A stretch of 61,673 nucleotides of DNA from Acidobacteriota bacterium (GTDB taxonomy: Bacteria > Acidobacteriota > UBA6911), in contig JAISUT010000053.1 in assembly GCA_031271905.1 (NCBI GenBank), forward strand, positions 1 to 61,673, in the 5' to 3' direction. The position numbers and the translations under genes are program-made. Positions 54,992 through 61,673 of the stretch are shown here, in pieces (within the stretch, counting starts at the first letter, position 1; every line of letters starts with the position of its first letter). The notes beneath the pieces were generated by a model. The model worked only from the letters and a program-made list of their open reading frames with translations. It made no database searches and was not told where the DNA came from.

Positions 54992-56257
54992 TCACGCCTC
55001 CTCGCGGGGGCGGTTCTCGTAAAGGGCCCGACGGGAGCGGAACCTTTCGAGCAGGTCGAGGAACGGCGGGGAGACGCCCCCAGGCGGCTCTGCGGCGAAC
55101 GCCGTCTGCGGCAACGGCGCGAAGATGTGCGGGTGGATGCGCGCCCCCAGCCTTGAGACCTCCTCCATCACCTTCAGGCTCTCGCGCCTGTCCTCGTCCG
55201 TCTCCCCCGGCAGCCCGAACATGAAGTCCACGATGATCTTGTAACCTCGCCGCCGCCCGAGGCGCACGGCCCCGAGGACGTCCGCCACGGTGTGCGCGCG
55301 CCCGCAGCGCTCCAGCATCCGCTCGCTTCCGGACTGCGCGCCGATGACGATCTCGTCGTTGTCGGCGAACTCCCGGAGCAGCGCCAGCGTCTCGGGCGTG
55401 ACGTGCTCCGGCCTGGCCTCGGAGGGGAAGTGGGCGAAGATGATGCGCCCGTCCCCGACAGCCCCCCGCAAAGCCTCCAGCAGTTCGCGGATGGCGCCGA
55501 GGTTCAACTCCCGCCCGTCGGGCGAGCCGTAGGAGAAGGCGTTGGGGGAGAGCAGGCGCACCACCTTGCGGTTGATGGAGCGGAGCATCCCGGCGTGGCG
55601 CACGATCTCGCCCACGCTCCGGTGGCGCAACTTGACGCCGAAGATCTGCGAGGTCTGGCAGAAGCGGCAGGCGAAGGCGCAACCGCGCGTGACCTCTATC
55701 GGGCCGAACATCCCCCGCGAGGGCGAGAACGAGAAGGTGCGGTCCAGGTCGGTCGCCGCGTCCGGCTCCTGCACCGCCGCACATCGCCCGCCCGAGGACA
55801 GCTCCCGCAAGACGCGGGGGAAGGACGCCTCCGCCTCGCCGCGGAACACGGCGTCGGCGCCCGCCGCCAGGACCTCCCCGGGGCGCGCGGTCGCATGGGG
55901 GCCGCCCGCCAGGACGACCAGGCGCCCGTCGCCGCCGCGCAACCGCTTCAGCCGTTGGAGCTGGCGCATCAGGCGCGCCGCGTCCCCGAACTGGCAGGTC
56001 ATCAGCGAAAGGGCGACGACGACGCGGGCGTCGCCCGCGAGCGCGTCGTCAGCCTTGCGGCACACGTCCTGCGCCGTGAGGGCGAGGTCGATCGGGATGC
56101 CGCCCGTCCCAAGGGCGCCGGACGCGCCCGCGTCCAACGCCCCCGCCAGCGCGTTGAAGCTGTAGGTGTTCAAGCGGTGGTAATGGAAGATCAGGGCCAG
56201 CCTCCCGCCCGCCGCCACCTCTCCGCCCGCCGCATGGATGCCATCGCCCTCTCCCAC
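54992..56257 (-). CDS. B12-binding-domain radical SAM protein (MJ_1487-like family)
   Basis: A 421-residue protein. An N-terminal B12-binding-like Rossmann domain (about 15-160, with YSFNALAGAL and LAGGPHATARPGEVLAAGAD) precedes a radical SAM domain with CAFACRFCQ. IDFMFGLPGET-like and SERMLERCGRAHTV segments follow, as in the family annotated from archaea and anaerobic bacteria as B12-binding/radical SAM, MJ_1487 type. No substrate is known; B12 radical SAM enzymes often methylate unactivated carbons. The start is a GTG at 56257 preceded by GGAGGAA. Confidence 0.8.
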   Translation of the reverse strand: MGEGDGIHAAGGEVAAGGRLALIFHYHRLNTYSFNALAGALDAGASGALGTGGIPIDLALTAQDVCRKADDALAGDARVVVALSLMTCQFGDAARLMRQLQRLKRLRGGDGRLVVLAGGPHATARPGEVLAAGADAVFRGEAEASFPRVLRELSSGGRCAAVQEPDAATDLDRTFSFSPSRGMFGPIEVTRGCAFACRFCQTSQIFGVKLRHRSVGEIVRHAGMLRSINRKVVRLLSPNAFSYGSPDGRELNLGAIRELLEALRGAVGDGRIIFAHFPSEARPEHVTPETLALLREFADNDEIVIGAQSGSERMLERCGRAHTVADVLGAVRLGRRRGYKIIVDFMFGLPGETDEDRRESLKVMEEVSRLGARIHPHIFAPLPQTAFAAEPPGGVSPPFLDLLERFRSRRALYENRPREEA

Positions 56258-56421
56258 CGGTTCCTCCCATGTCCACCTGCGAAGGTGTCATGCGCGCATT
56301 CTACTGCGGCGACCCGCGATAGACCATCACGGAATCGCAGGCGGGATCCGCAAGCCGGCAATCCCCGCGCCGTGGAGGACGCCGCAGCGGGGGCGGGCGG
56401 AGGAGTGACGCCGCCCCCGGT

Positions 56422-57231
56422 TCAGGCGATGGCGACGACCGACATCATGCGGCCCGAGGCGGCGCCCTCCGCCCGCCAGGAGAAGAACTCCCGCGTGTCG
56501 CAGCAGGAGCAGAGCCCGCTGTCGTGGCGGTTCCCGGGCGGCACGCCGAGGCGATCCAGTTGCGCGTCCAAGACCTTCACCAAGTCCACGAGGTGTTTCC
56601 CGGGGCGGCCGGGATGCGCACGCACCGCGCCCGCGCCGGGATGCGCGCGCAAGAACAGGTCGGCGACATCGCCCCCGACCTCGAAGCAGCAGGCGCGGAT
56701 GCCGGGGCCGACGGCGACGAGGAGGTCATCGGGCGAGCCGCCGAAGTTTCGGAGCATCTCCCCGACGGCGCGCTCCAAGACGCCCTCCAGCGTGCCGCGC
56801 CAGCCGGAATGCACCGCCCCGACCGCCTTGGTCGCGGGGTCGGCGATCAACACCGGCAGGCAGTCGGCGGTCTTGACCCCGAGCGCGACGTTCGGCTCGC
56901 GGGTCACCAGCGCGTCCCCCTCGGTGGCGACCCACGGCGTGGACGCCCGCCCGAGGACGCGGACTGTGGTGGAATGGACTTGGTTCAGTGTCGCCAGCAC
57001 GGCGGCGTCCAAGCCCAAGGCGTGGAGGAAGCGGCGGCGGTTCTCCTCCACGCGCCCCGGCTCGTCCCATGCGACCGCGTTGAGGTTCAGGGAGTCGTTC
57101 CCGTTCGCCGCCGCCACGCCGCCGCGACGGGTCGAGAAACCGTGGCGCAGCCACGGGAGGCTTTCAAAAGCGGCGCAACTGTAATATGGTATCCCACGGT
57201 TTTCACGCAGGGCGAAGCCGTCTTTTCGCAT
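56422..57231 (-). CDS. pgeF: Peptidoglycan editing factor / laccase-domain protein
   Basis: A 269-residue protein of the YfiH/PgeF family. The conserved copper/zinc ligands are in QVHS (His), ADCLP (Cys) and AVHSGWRGT (His). In Escherichia coli PgeF removes misincorporated serine from peptidoglycan precursors; other members act as purine nucleosidases or polyphenol oxidases. It is divergent from acpS with a 59-base gap. Confidence 0.92.
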   Translation of the reverse strand: MRKDGFALRENRGIPYYSCAAFESLPWLRHGFSTRRGGVAAANGNDSLNLNAVAWDEPGRVEENRRRFLHALGLDAAVLATLNQVHSTTVRVLGRASTPWVATEGDALVTREPNVALGVKTADCLPVLIADPATKAVGAVHSGWRGTLEGVLERAVGEMLRNFGGSPDDLLVAVGPGIRACCFEVGGDVADLFLRAHPGAGAVRAHPGRPGKHLVDLVKVLDAQLDRLGVPPGNRHDSGLCSCCDTREFFSWRAEGAASGRMMSVVAIA

Positions 57232-57290
57232 GGACGGAATATTGCGGCGCGCCGCCGCCGCCTGTCAACCCGCTTTCGGAGGGCTCGGGA

Positions 57291-57668
57291 TTGATTATCG
57301 GCACGGGCATCGACATCGTCGAAGTCGCGCGTTTGCGCAAGATCATCGCAGGCAAGTCCGGCACGCGCTTCATCGAGCGCGTGTTCACCGAGGAGGAGCG
57401 GCGATTCTGCCTGGCGCGCAAAGACCCCGCCCCCCATCTCGCGGCGCGGTTCGCCGCCAAGGAGGCGGTGTTCAAGGCTCTGGGGACCGGCTGGGCGCGG
57501 GGCGCGTCCTGGCTCGAGGCGCAAGTCCGCCGGAAGGGGGACGAAGCCCCCACGCTCCTGCTCAGCGGGGCGACGCTCGCGCTCGGCGCGGCCAAGGGGG
57601 TGGGGCGCATACACCTCAGCCTGACGCACGCGGGGGAGTGGGCGGCGGCGACGGTCATCCTCGAGTGA
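57291..57668 (+). CDS. acpS: Holo-[acyl-carrier-protein] synthase
   Basis: A 125-residue phosphopantetheinyl transferase. GTGIDIVEVARLRK at the N-terminus contains the Mg-binding Asp, and ARFAAKEAVFKALGTG contains the second motif with Glu and Lys. It transfers 4'-phosphopantetheine from CoA to acyl carrier protein for fatty acid synthesis. The start is a TTG at 57291, seven bases after GGAGGG, because the family begins exactly there; a longer in-frame extension would be unusual. Confidence 0.94.
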   Translation: MIIGTGIDIVEVARLRKIIAGKSGTRFIERVFTEEERRFCLARKDPAPHLAARFAAKEAVFKALGTGWARGASWLEAQVRRKGDEAPTLLLSGATLALGAAKGVGRIHLSLTHAGEWAAATVILE

Positions 57669-57683
57669 CGGGCGGACGGGCGC

Positions 57684-58028
57684 CTATTCCGCGAACACGT
57701 CGATGATGCGCTCGGCGTCCCCCCCCTCGATTTTCCTGACTTCCCTGACGATGTCGCGCGACCTGGGCGTGTCGGGCTCCATGTCCATCATCTCCATCAA
57801 CAGCGGGCGCAGCAACCCCATGTCCGCAGCCTGTTGCGTGTGGAACTTCTTCAAGTTCATGTGCGAATAGGCGGCGGAGACCTTAGACGAGGCGGTGCGC
57901 GTCGGAGAGGACTTTTCCGCAGACGACTGTTCCGAGGCCGATCTCCCATTGGCCTTGAACTGCGTCTGCGCCGCCACTTGTCGCGGGTCCAACGCGATGG
58001 TCATCGAATTAGTCGAAGTTGTCATCAT
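57684..58028 (-). CDS. Hypothetical protein, 114 aa
   Basis: A small protein with a Ser/Thr/Gln-rich first half and a more structured second half with MGLLRPLLMEMMDMEP and a C-terminal RKIEGGDAERIIDVFAE. I do not recognise it. It has no signal peptide or membrane helix. GAGGATG precedes the start. FlgM-like anti-sigma factors have a comparable size and disordered start, but the C-terminal helix does not match. It is on the same strand as mtaB but upstream conditions are not clear. Confidence 0.5.
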   Translation of the reverse strand: MMTTSTNSMTIALDPRQVAAQTQFKANGRSASEQSSAEKSSPTRTASSKVSAAYSHMNLKKFHTQQAADMGLLRPLLMEMMDMEPDTPRSRDIVREVRKIEGGDAERIIDVFAE

Positions 58029-58138
58029 ACGCTACTCATCCTCTTAGTGACGCTCATCGGCAGGAATGATTTTTTCATTAGGGGAAATGACGCGCGCCAC
58101 ATTTTGCCGGGGAAGCCCCTTTCGGCGCGCCACGGAGC

Positions 58139-59500
58139 TTACGGCAAGGTGGCGGCGGGGGTGTCCGCGCCGGTCTCACCGCCCCCCTCCCCGATGCGGA
58201 CTTCGACGAGCCGGTTGGGGGCGAGGGCCCGCCCTGGGACGCGCGCGTGGATGTAGTTGTGCGTCAAGACCAGCGTCCCGCCATCCGCGCAGCCCCCCTC
58301 CTCCTTCGCGAGGGTGATGGCGGGCAGCGTCCGCCCTGCGAAGCGCCGCCGGAACGCCAGCTTCTTGGCGCGACCGATCCCGAGGACTCGCGCCATCCGC
58401 TCCTTCGCCACCTGCGGCGGGACGCGGCCAGGCAGGGAGAACGCCTCCGTCCCCTCGCGCGGCGAGAAGGGGAACACGTGCAGGTAGGAGAGCGGCAAGG
58501 CTTCGAGGAAGCGCACCGTCTCCTCGAAGTCCAAGTCGGTCTCGCCGGGGAAGCCGACGATCACGTCCGTGCCCAACCCCGCGTCCGGCAGCCCCGCGTG
58601 GATGGACTCCAGCAACTTCCCGTACCGCGCCGTGTCGTAGGGGCGGCGCATGGCGCGCAACACGCGGTCGCTCCCGCTCTGCAACGGGATGTGGAAATGG
58701 TGCGCCAAGGCGGGGCTTTCGGCGGCGAGGCGCACGACCTCGCCATCGAAGAATATCGGCTCGATGCTGCTCAGGCGCACGCGCCCCAGCCCGGGCAAGG
58801 CGACGATGCGCCGCAACAGCTCCGGCAGCCGCATCCCGCCGACGCCCCGGCGACCGTAGGCGCCGAGGTTGATGCCCGTCAGGACGATCTCGTGGAAGCC
58901 TTGTGCGATCAGCGCCCGCATCTCGGCGAGCACGTCCTCGGGACGGGCGCTGCGGGCGGAGCCGCGCACCGAGGGGACGATGCAGTAGGCGCAACGGTTG
59001 TCGCAACCGTCCTGCAACTTGACCAGCGGACGGGTCTTGCCGCCGGTGTGCGCCATCGGCGGCACGGGGATTTCGCGTCGTGGCGCGGCTTGCGCCCCGC
59101 CCGCGCCGGAGATTTGCGTCAACGGCAGGCGGAAGACGCGCCCCGCCGGGGCCTCCGACTGCGCCCCGGCATCCAGGAGCTGGGCGATGCGCGCCTTCTC
59201 GGCGTTGCCCGCCACCAGGCACACCCCTTCGAGCGCCGCCAGGGACGCCGCGTCGCGTTGGGCGTAGCACCCGGTGACGACGATGCGCGCCGAGGGGTTT
59301 TCGCGATGCGCCTTGCGCACGGCCTGGCGCACCTGCTGATCGGAGCGGTGCGTGACCGTGCAGGTGTTGACGACGATGACGTCGGCACCGGCGGGGGAGT
59401 CGCACTCCGCCATGCCGCTCCCGAGGAGGCTGGCGCGGATGGCGGCGCTGTCCGCCTGGTTGCTACGGCAACCGAAGGTCAGTATGTGGAAACCAGCCAT
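58139..59500 (-). CDS. mtaB: tRNA (t6A37) methylthiotransferase MtaB
   Basis: A 453-residue radical SAM methylthiotransferase. An N-terminal UPF0004 domain has FGCRSNQADS, VNTCTVTHRSD and VTGCYAQR (three Cys for the second cluster). The radical SAM motif is CDNRCAYC, within QDGCDNRCAYCIVPSVRG, and GFPGETDLDFEETVRF follows. MtaB adds a methylthio group to t6A at position 37 of ANN-decoding tRNAs. It starts three bases after the purE stop, so purD, purE and mtaB form a minus-strand operon. Confidence 0.93.
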   Translation of the reverse strand: MAGFHILTFGCRSNQADSAAIRASLLGSGMAECDSPAGADVIVVNTCTVTHRSDQQVRQAVRKAHRENPSARIVVTGCYAQRDAASLAALEGVCLVAGNAEKARIAQLLDAGAQSEAPAGRVFRLPLTQISGAGGAQAAPRREIPVPPMAHTGGKTRPLVKLQDGCDNRCAYCIVPSVRGSARSARPEDVLAEMRALIAQGFHEIVLTGINLGAYGRRGVGGMRLPELLRRIVALPGLGRVRLSSIEPIFFDGEVVRLAAESPALAHHFHIPLQSGSDRVLRAMRRPYDTARYGKLLESIHAGLPDAGLGTDVIVGFPGETDLDFEETVRFLEALPLSYLHVFPFSPREGTEAFSLPGRVPPQVAKERMARVLGIGRAKKLAFRRRFAGRTLPAITLAKEEGGCADGGTLVLTHNYIHARVPGRALAPNRLVEVRIGEGGGETGADTPAATLP

Positions 59501-59503
59501 CTG

Positions 59504-60016
59504 TCATTCGACGCGCCCGAGCGACTTTTGCAGGGCGGCGTCCTTCTCCTCGACGCGCTCCGCGAGCCGCCGCTTGTACAGGCGCAACTTCTCCGCGAGC
59601 GCCGCATCGCCCGTGGCGATGATCTGCGCCGCCAGCACGGCGGCGTTGTCCGCGCCCGCCTTGCCGACGCCCATTGTCGCCACCGGGACGCCGGCGGGCA
59701 TCATGGCGGTCGAAAGGAGCGCGTCCACGCCTTTCAGCGGAGAGGAGTCTATCGGCACGCCGATGACCGGCAGGATGGTCTCGGCGGCGATCACCCCCGC
59801 CAGGTGCGCCGCCGCCCCCGCGCAGGCGACGACCACCTGCACGCCGCGCCCTTCCAGCGCCTCCGCGTACCGGTGCGTCCGGGCGGGTGAGCGGTGCGCG
59901 CTGGAGACGACGACCTCATGTTCGATGCCGAAGTCAGTCAGGGTCTTGAGCATGTCTTGGACGACCGGGTAGTCCGAGTCGCTGCCGAGGACGATTGCCA
60001 CTTTGGGTTGTGTCAC
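59504..60016 (-). CDS. purE: N5-carboxyaminoimidazole ribonucleotide mutase (class I PurE)
   Basis: A 170-residue PurE. IVLGSDSDYPVVQDML, VSSAHRSPARTHRYAE and the GVPIDSSPLKGVDALLST block are all conserved. It catalyses the N5-CAIR to CAIR step of purine synthesis. It lies nine bases after purD, on the same strand. Confidence 0.97.
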   Translation of the reverse strand: MTQPKVAIVLGSDSDYPVVQDMLKTLTDFGIEHEVVVSSAHRSPARTHRYAEALEGRGVQVVVACAGAAAHLAGVIAAETILPVIGVPIDSSPLKGVDALLSTAMMPAGVPVATMGVGKAGADNAAVLAAQIIATGDAALAEKLRLYKRRLAERVEEKDAALQKSLGRVE

Positions 60017-60025
60017 GCAGACCTC

Positions 60026-61300
60026 CTATCGCAAGCCCTTCGCGCCGATGTCGCGGCGGTAGTGCATCCCGTCGAAATGGATTTTGCCGACCGCCTCGTA
60101 GGCGCGCCTGATCGCCGACGCCAGGTCGCCGTCCTCCGCCGTCACGCCTAGGACGCGCCCGCCGTCGGTGAGGACGTCACCGCCCTCGCGCCGCGTCCCG
60201 GCGTGGAAGACCGCGACGCGCGGGTCTCGCTCGGCGTCGGCGATGCCGGCGATCTCCTTCCCTTTCTCATAGGCGCCGGGGTAGCCGCCCGACGCCAGGA
60301 CGACGCAGACCGCCGCGCCAGGCCGCCACACCGCCTTGTAGTCCGCGAGCCTACCCGCGCAGAGCGCCGCGCCCAGCTCCGCGAAGTCGCCTTGGAGGCG
60401 CGGCAGGATCACCTGGCACTCCGGGTCGCCCATGCGCACGTTGAACTCCAGCACCTTCGGCCCGTCGGCGGTCAGCATCAGCCCCGCGTAGAGGATCCCT
60501 TGGAAGGGCGAACCTTCCTCGCGCATCCCGTCGATCACCGGTTGAATGACGCGCCCCAGCACCTCCCGCTCCAGCTCCGCGCCGAGGATGCCGTCCGACG
60601 AATAAGTGCCCATGCCGCCGGTGTTCGGACCTTGGTCGCCGTCGTATGCCGCCTTGTGGTCTTGCGCGGCGGCGGCGGGCAGCACAGTCACACCGTCGGT
60701 GAAGACGATATAGGACGCCTCAGTCCCCACGAGGCAGTCCTCGATGACGACCCGGTCGCCGGCGGTGCCGAACTCCCGCTCGACCATGATGCGCCGCACC
60801 GCGTCACACGCCTCCTCGGCGCTTTTTGCGACCACGACCCCCTTGCCCGCCGCCAGCCCGTCGGCTTTGACGACCAACGGATAGAGCGCCTCCGGGGATT
60901 GGAGCCAGCCGAGGGCGGCGTCGGCGTCCGCGTAGGCCTTGTACGCCGCCGTGGGGATGCCGTGGCGCGCCATGAAGTCCTTGCAGAAGACCTTGCTGGA
61001 CTCGAGCCGCGCGGCCGCCTTGGTCGGGCCCAGCGCGGGGACGCCTGCGTCTTTCAGGTGATCGACCAGCCCTGCCGCCAGCGGTGCCTCCGGTCCGACG
61101 ATGACGTATGCCACCCCTTCTTTTTTCGCCAGCGCCTCGACAACCGCGAAATCGTCCTGCCTGCCCGCGACGCAGCGCGCCACCCCGGCGATGCCGCCGT
61201 TGCCGGGCAGGCAGAGGACTTCCTCCACCTGCGGACTTTGCCGCAACTTCCACGCCATCGCGTGCTCCCGTCCGCCCGAACCGACTACCAATACTTTCAT
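60026..61300 (-). CDS. purD: Phosphoribosylamine-glycine ligase
   Basis: A 424-residue ATP-grasp enzyme. VLVVGSGGREHAMAWKL at the start, GPEAPLAAGLVDHL, LVVKADGLAAGKGV and the Mg-binding EFNVRMGDPECQ are diagnostic. It joins glycine to phosphoribosylamine in purine synthesis. It is the first gene of the purD-purE-mtaB operon. Confidence 0.97.
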   Translation of the reverse strand: MKVLVVGSGGREHAMAWKLRQSPQVEEVLCLPGNGGIAGVARCVAGRQDDFAVVEALAKKEGVAYVIVGPEAPLAAGLVDHLKDAGVPALGPTKAAARLESSKVFCKDFMARHGIPTAAYKAYADADAALGWLQSPEALYPLVVKADGLAAGKGVVVAKSAEEACDAVRRIMVEREFGTAGDRVVIEDCLVGTEASYIVFTDGVTVLPAAAAQDHKAAYDGDQGPNTGGMGTYSSDGILGAELEREVLGRVIQPVIDGMREEGSPFQGILYAGLMLTADGPKVLEFNVRMGDPECQVILPRLQGDFAELGAALCAGRLADYKAVWRPGAAVCVVLASGGYPGAYEKGKEIAGIADAERDPRVAVFHAGTRREGGDVLTDGGRVLGVTAEDGDLASAIRRAYEAVGKIHFDGMHYRRDIGAKGLR

Positions 61301-61442
61301 GCCCGAATCCCCTCGACTGTGAGTTGCGAATTACCTAGCGCCCGCCCATAATTTTCAATCGCCGGACAACCGCGACGCAGTTGCATATCGAAGCCCAGGG
61401 AGGCGACCAAGCCTGCATTTTTATGGACAGGCGTTGATCGTT

Positions 61443-61673
61443 TTACTCGATGATGCATGCGTGCTTGCGGGTGTCCTTGTCATACGACACGCCGACCAAG
61501 AGCAGGCCGCCCGAAGCGCCCGCACCACTCGCGCCGCCGCCCAGGTGGTCCTTCAGCGCGGCGGGGTACTCCTTGCGGCGTATCTGCGCTATCGCGCCCG
61601 CCGCGTCCTTGTCGCGCTTGAGCTCGACGACCATCGCGGGCTTGTCCGCGTGGAAGGGGCGCGGCAGGAACAC
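61443..61673 (-). CDS. C-terminal part of a PD-(D/E)XK nuclease-like (AAA-ATPase-like family) protein (partial)
   Basis: The last 76 codons of a gene entering from the right edge. The catalytic E.K motif lies in MVVELKRDKDAAGAIAQIRR ('vvElK...s...Ai.QI..k.Y'), followed by YPAALKDHL and LLVGVSYDKDTRKHACIIE, which match the end of the PD-(D/E)XK/AAA-ATPase-like family. Members of this expanded family are common in anaerobes and mostly uncharacterised. The N-terminal ATPase-like part is outside the window. The left window edge has the tail of a similar protein. Confidence 0.75.
   Translation of the reverse strand: MFLPRPFHADKPAMVVELKRDKDAAGAIAQIRRKEYPAALKDHLGGGASGAGASGGLLLVGVSYDKDTRKHACIIE

Noticed and set aside
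57684-58028. FlgM anti-sigma factor
   Set aside because: Size and disordered start are similar, but the C-terminal helices do not match and no flagellar genes are nearby.

Overview
The window is GC-rich and densely coded, and looks like the chromosome of a Gram-negative, probably strictly anaerobic bacterium. The envelope is Gram-negative (PBP1C, lipoproteins, a MacA/HlyD-type adaptor, an HpnH hopanoid enzyme, a PEP-CTERM protein). Metabolism is anaerobic: tungsten aldehyde:ferredoxin oxidoreductase, indolepyruvate:ferredoxin oxidoreductase, a periplasmic flavin reductase with a tetraheme cytochrome c, and a UbiD-type decarboxylase. DUF4388-DnaJ-TPR and PilZ proteins suggest a deltaproteobacterial (Desulfobacterota-like) lineage, but Planctomycetota/Lentisphaerota-like genes also occur, so the phylum is only a guess.

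Layout. 1-5994: tail of a PD-(D/E)XK-family protein, a lactonase-like metallo-hydrolase, a Sel1-repeat protein and a large secreted hydrolase-like protein. 6121-15048: one tightly packed operon with two small glycine-zipper peptides, a SpoIIM/DUF95 membrane protein, a Yip1-like protein, a membrane metalloprotease, an HlyD/MacA-like adaptor, a MacB-like permease without ATPase, an O-antigen-ligase-like protein and a TPR protein. This resembles a peptide production and export locus, possibly bacteriocin-like, and I do not recognise its architecture as a described system. 15152-17343: TAT-exported flavin reductase plus tetraheme cytochrome. 17358-23901: TatD, CAP-domain, PEP-CTERM, AOR and secreted proteins. 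24030-27583: an accessory patch with an orphan DGQHR protein, an M23-type peptidase, degenerate sequence and a brnTA toxin-antitoxin pair whose toxin gene is frameshifted. 27890-35974: PilZ proteins, a LuxR regulator with a non-phosphorylatable receiver, UbiD decarboxylase, PBP1C, a DUF4388/DnaJ/TPR protein and a CPBP protease. 36162-41712: OFA transporter, PaaK-type CoA ligase, IorAB and a double-ACT protein.

41942-47612 (minus strand) is the second striking locus: a fimbrillin-like lipoprotein, a 57-residue peptide gene that is easily missed, an HPr-kinase-like protein, an S24/S26-like protein, a PqqD-like carrier and a nucleotidyltransferase. It looks like a small RiPP pathway without a recognisable cyclase. 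Upstream of it lies an AT-rich region with 19 perfect TTTGC pentamers and two related hairpins, which may form a contingency (phase-variation) control region. The rest is housekeeping: HpnH, SecA, GuaB, a GDSL hydrolase, a B12/radical-SAM protein, PgeF, AcpS, MtaB, PurE and PurD. The right edge holds a fragment of another PD-(D/E)XK-family gene.

The two peptide loci are independent: different strands, about 27 kb apart, and different enzyme sets. Functions are inferred from motifs and family resemblance read by eye; no database search was run.
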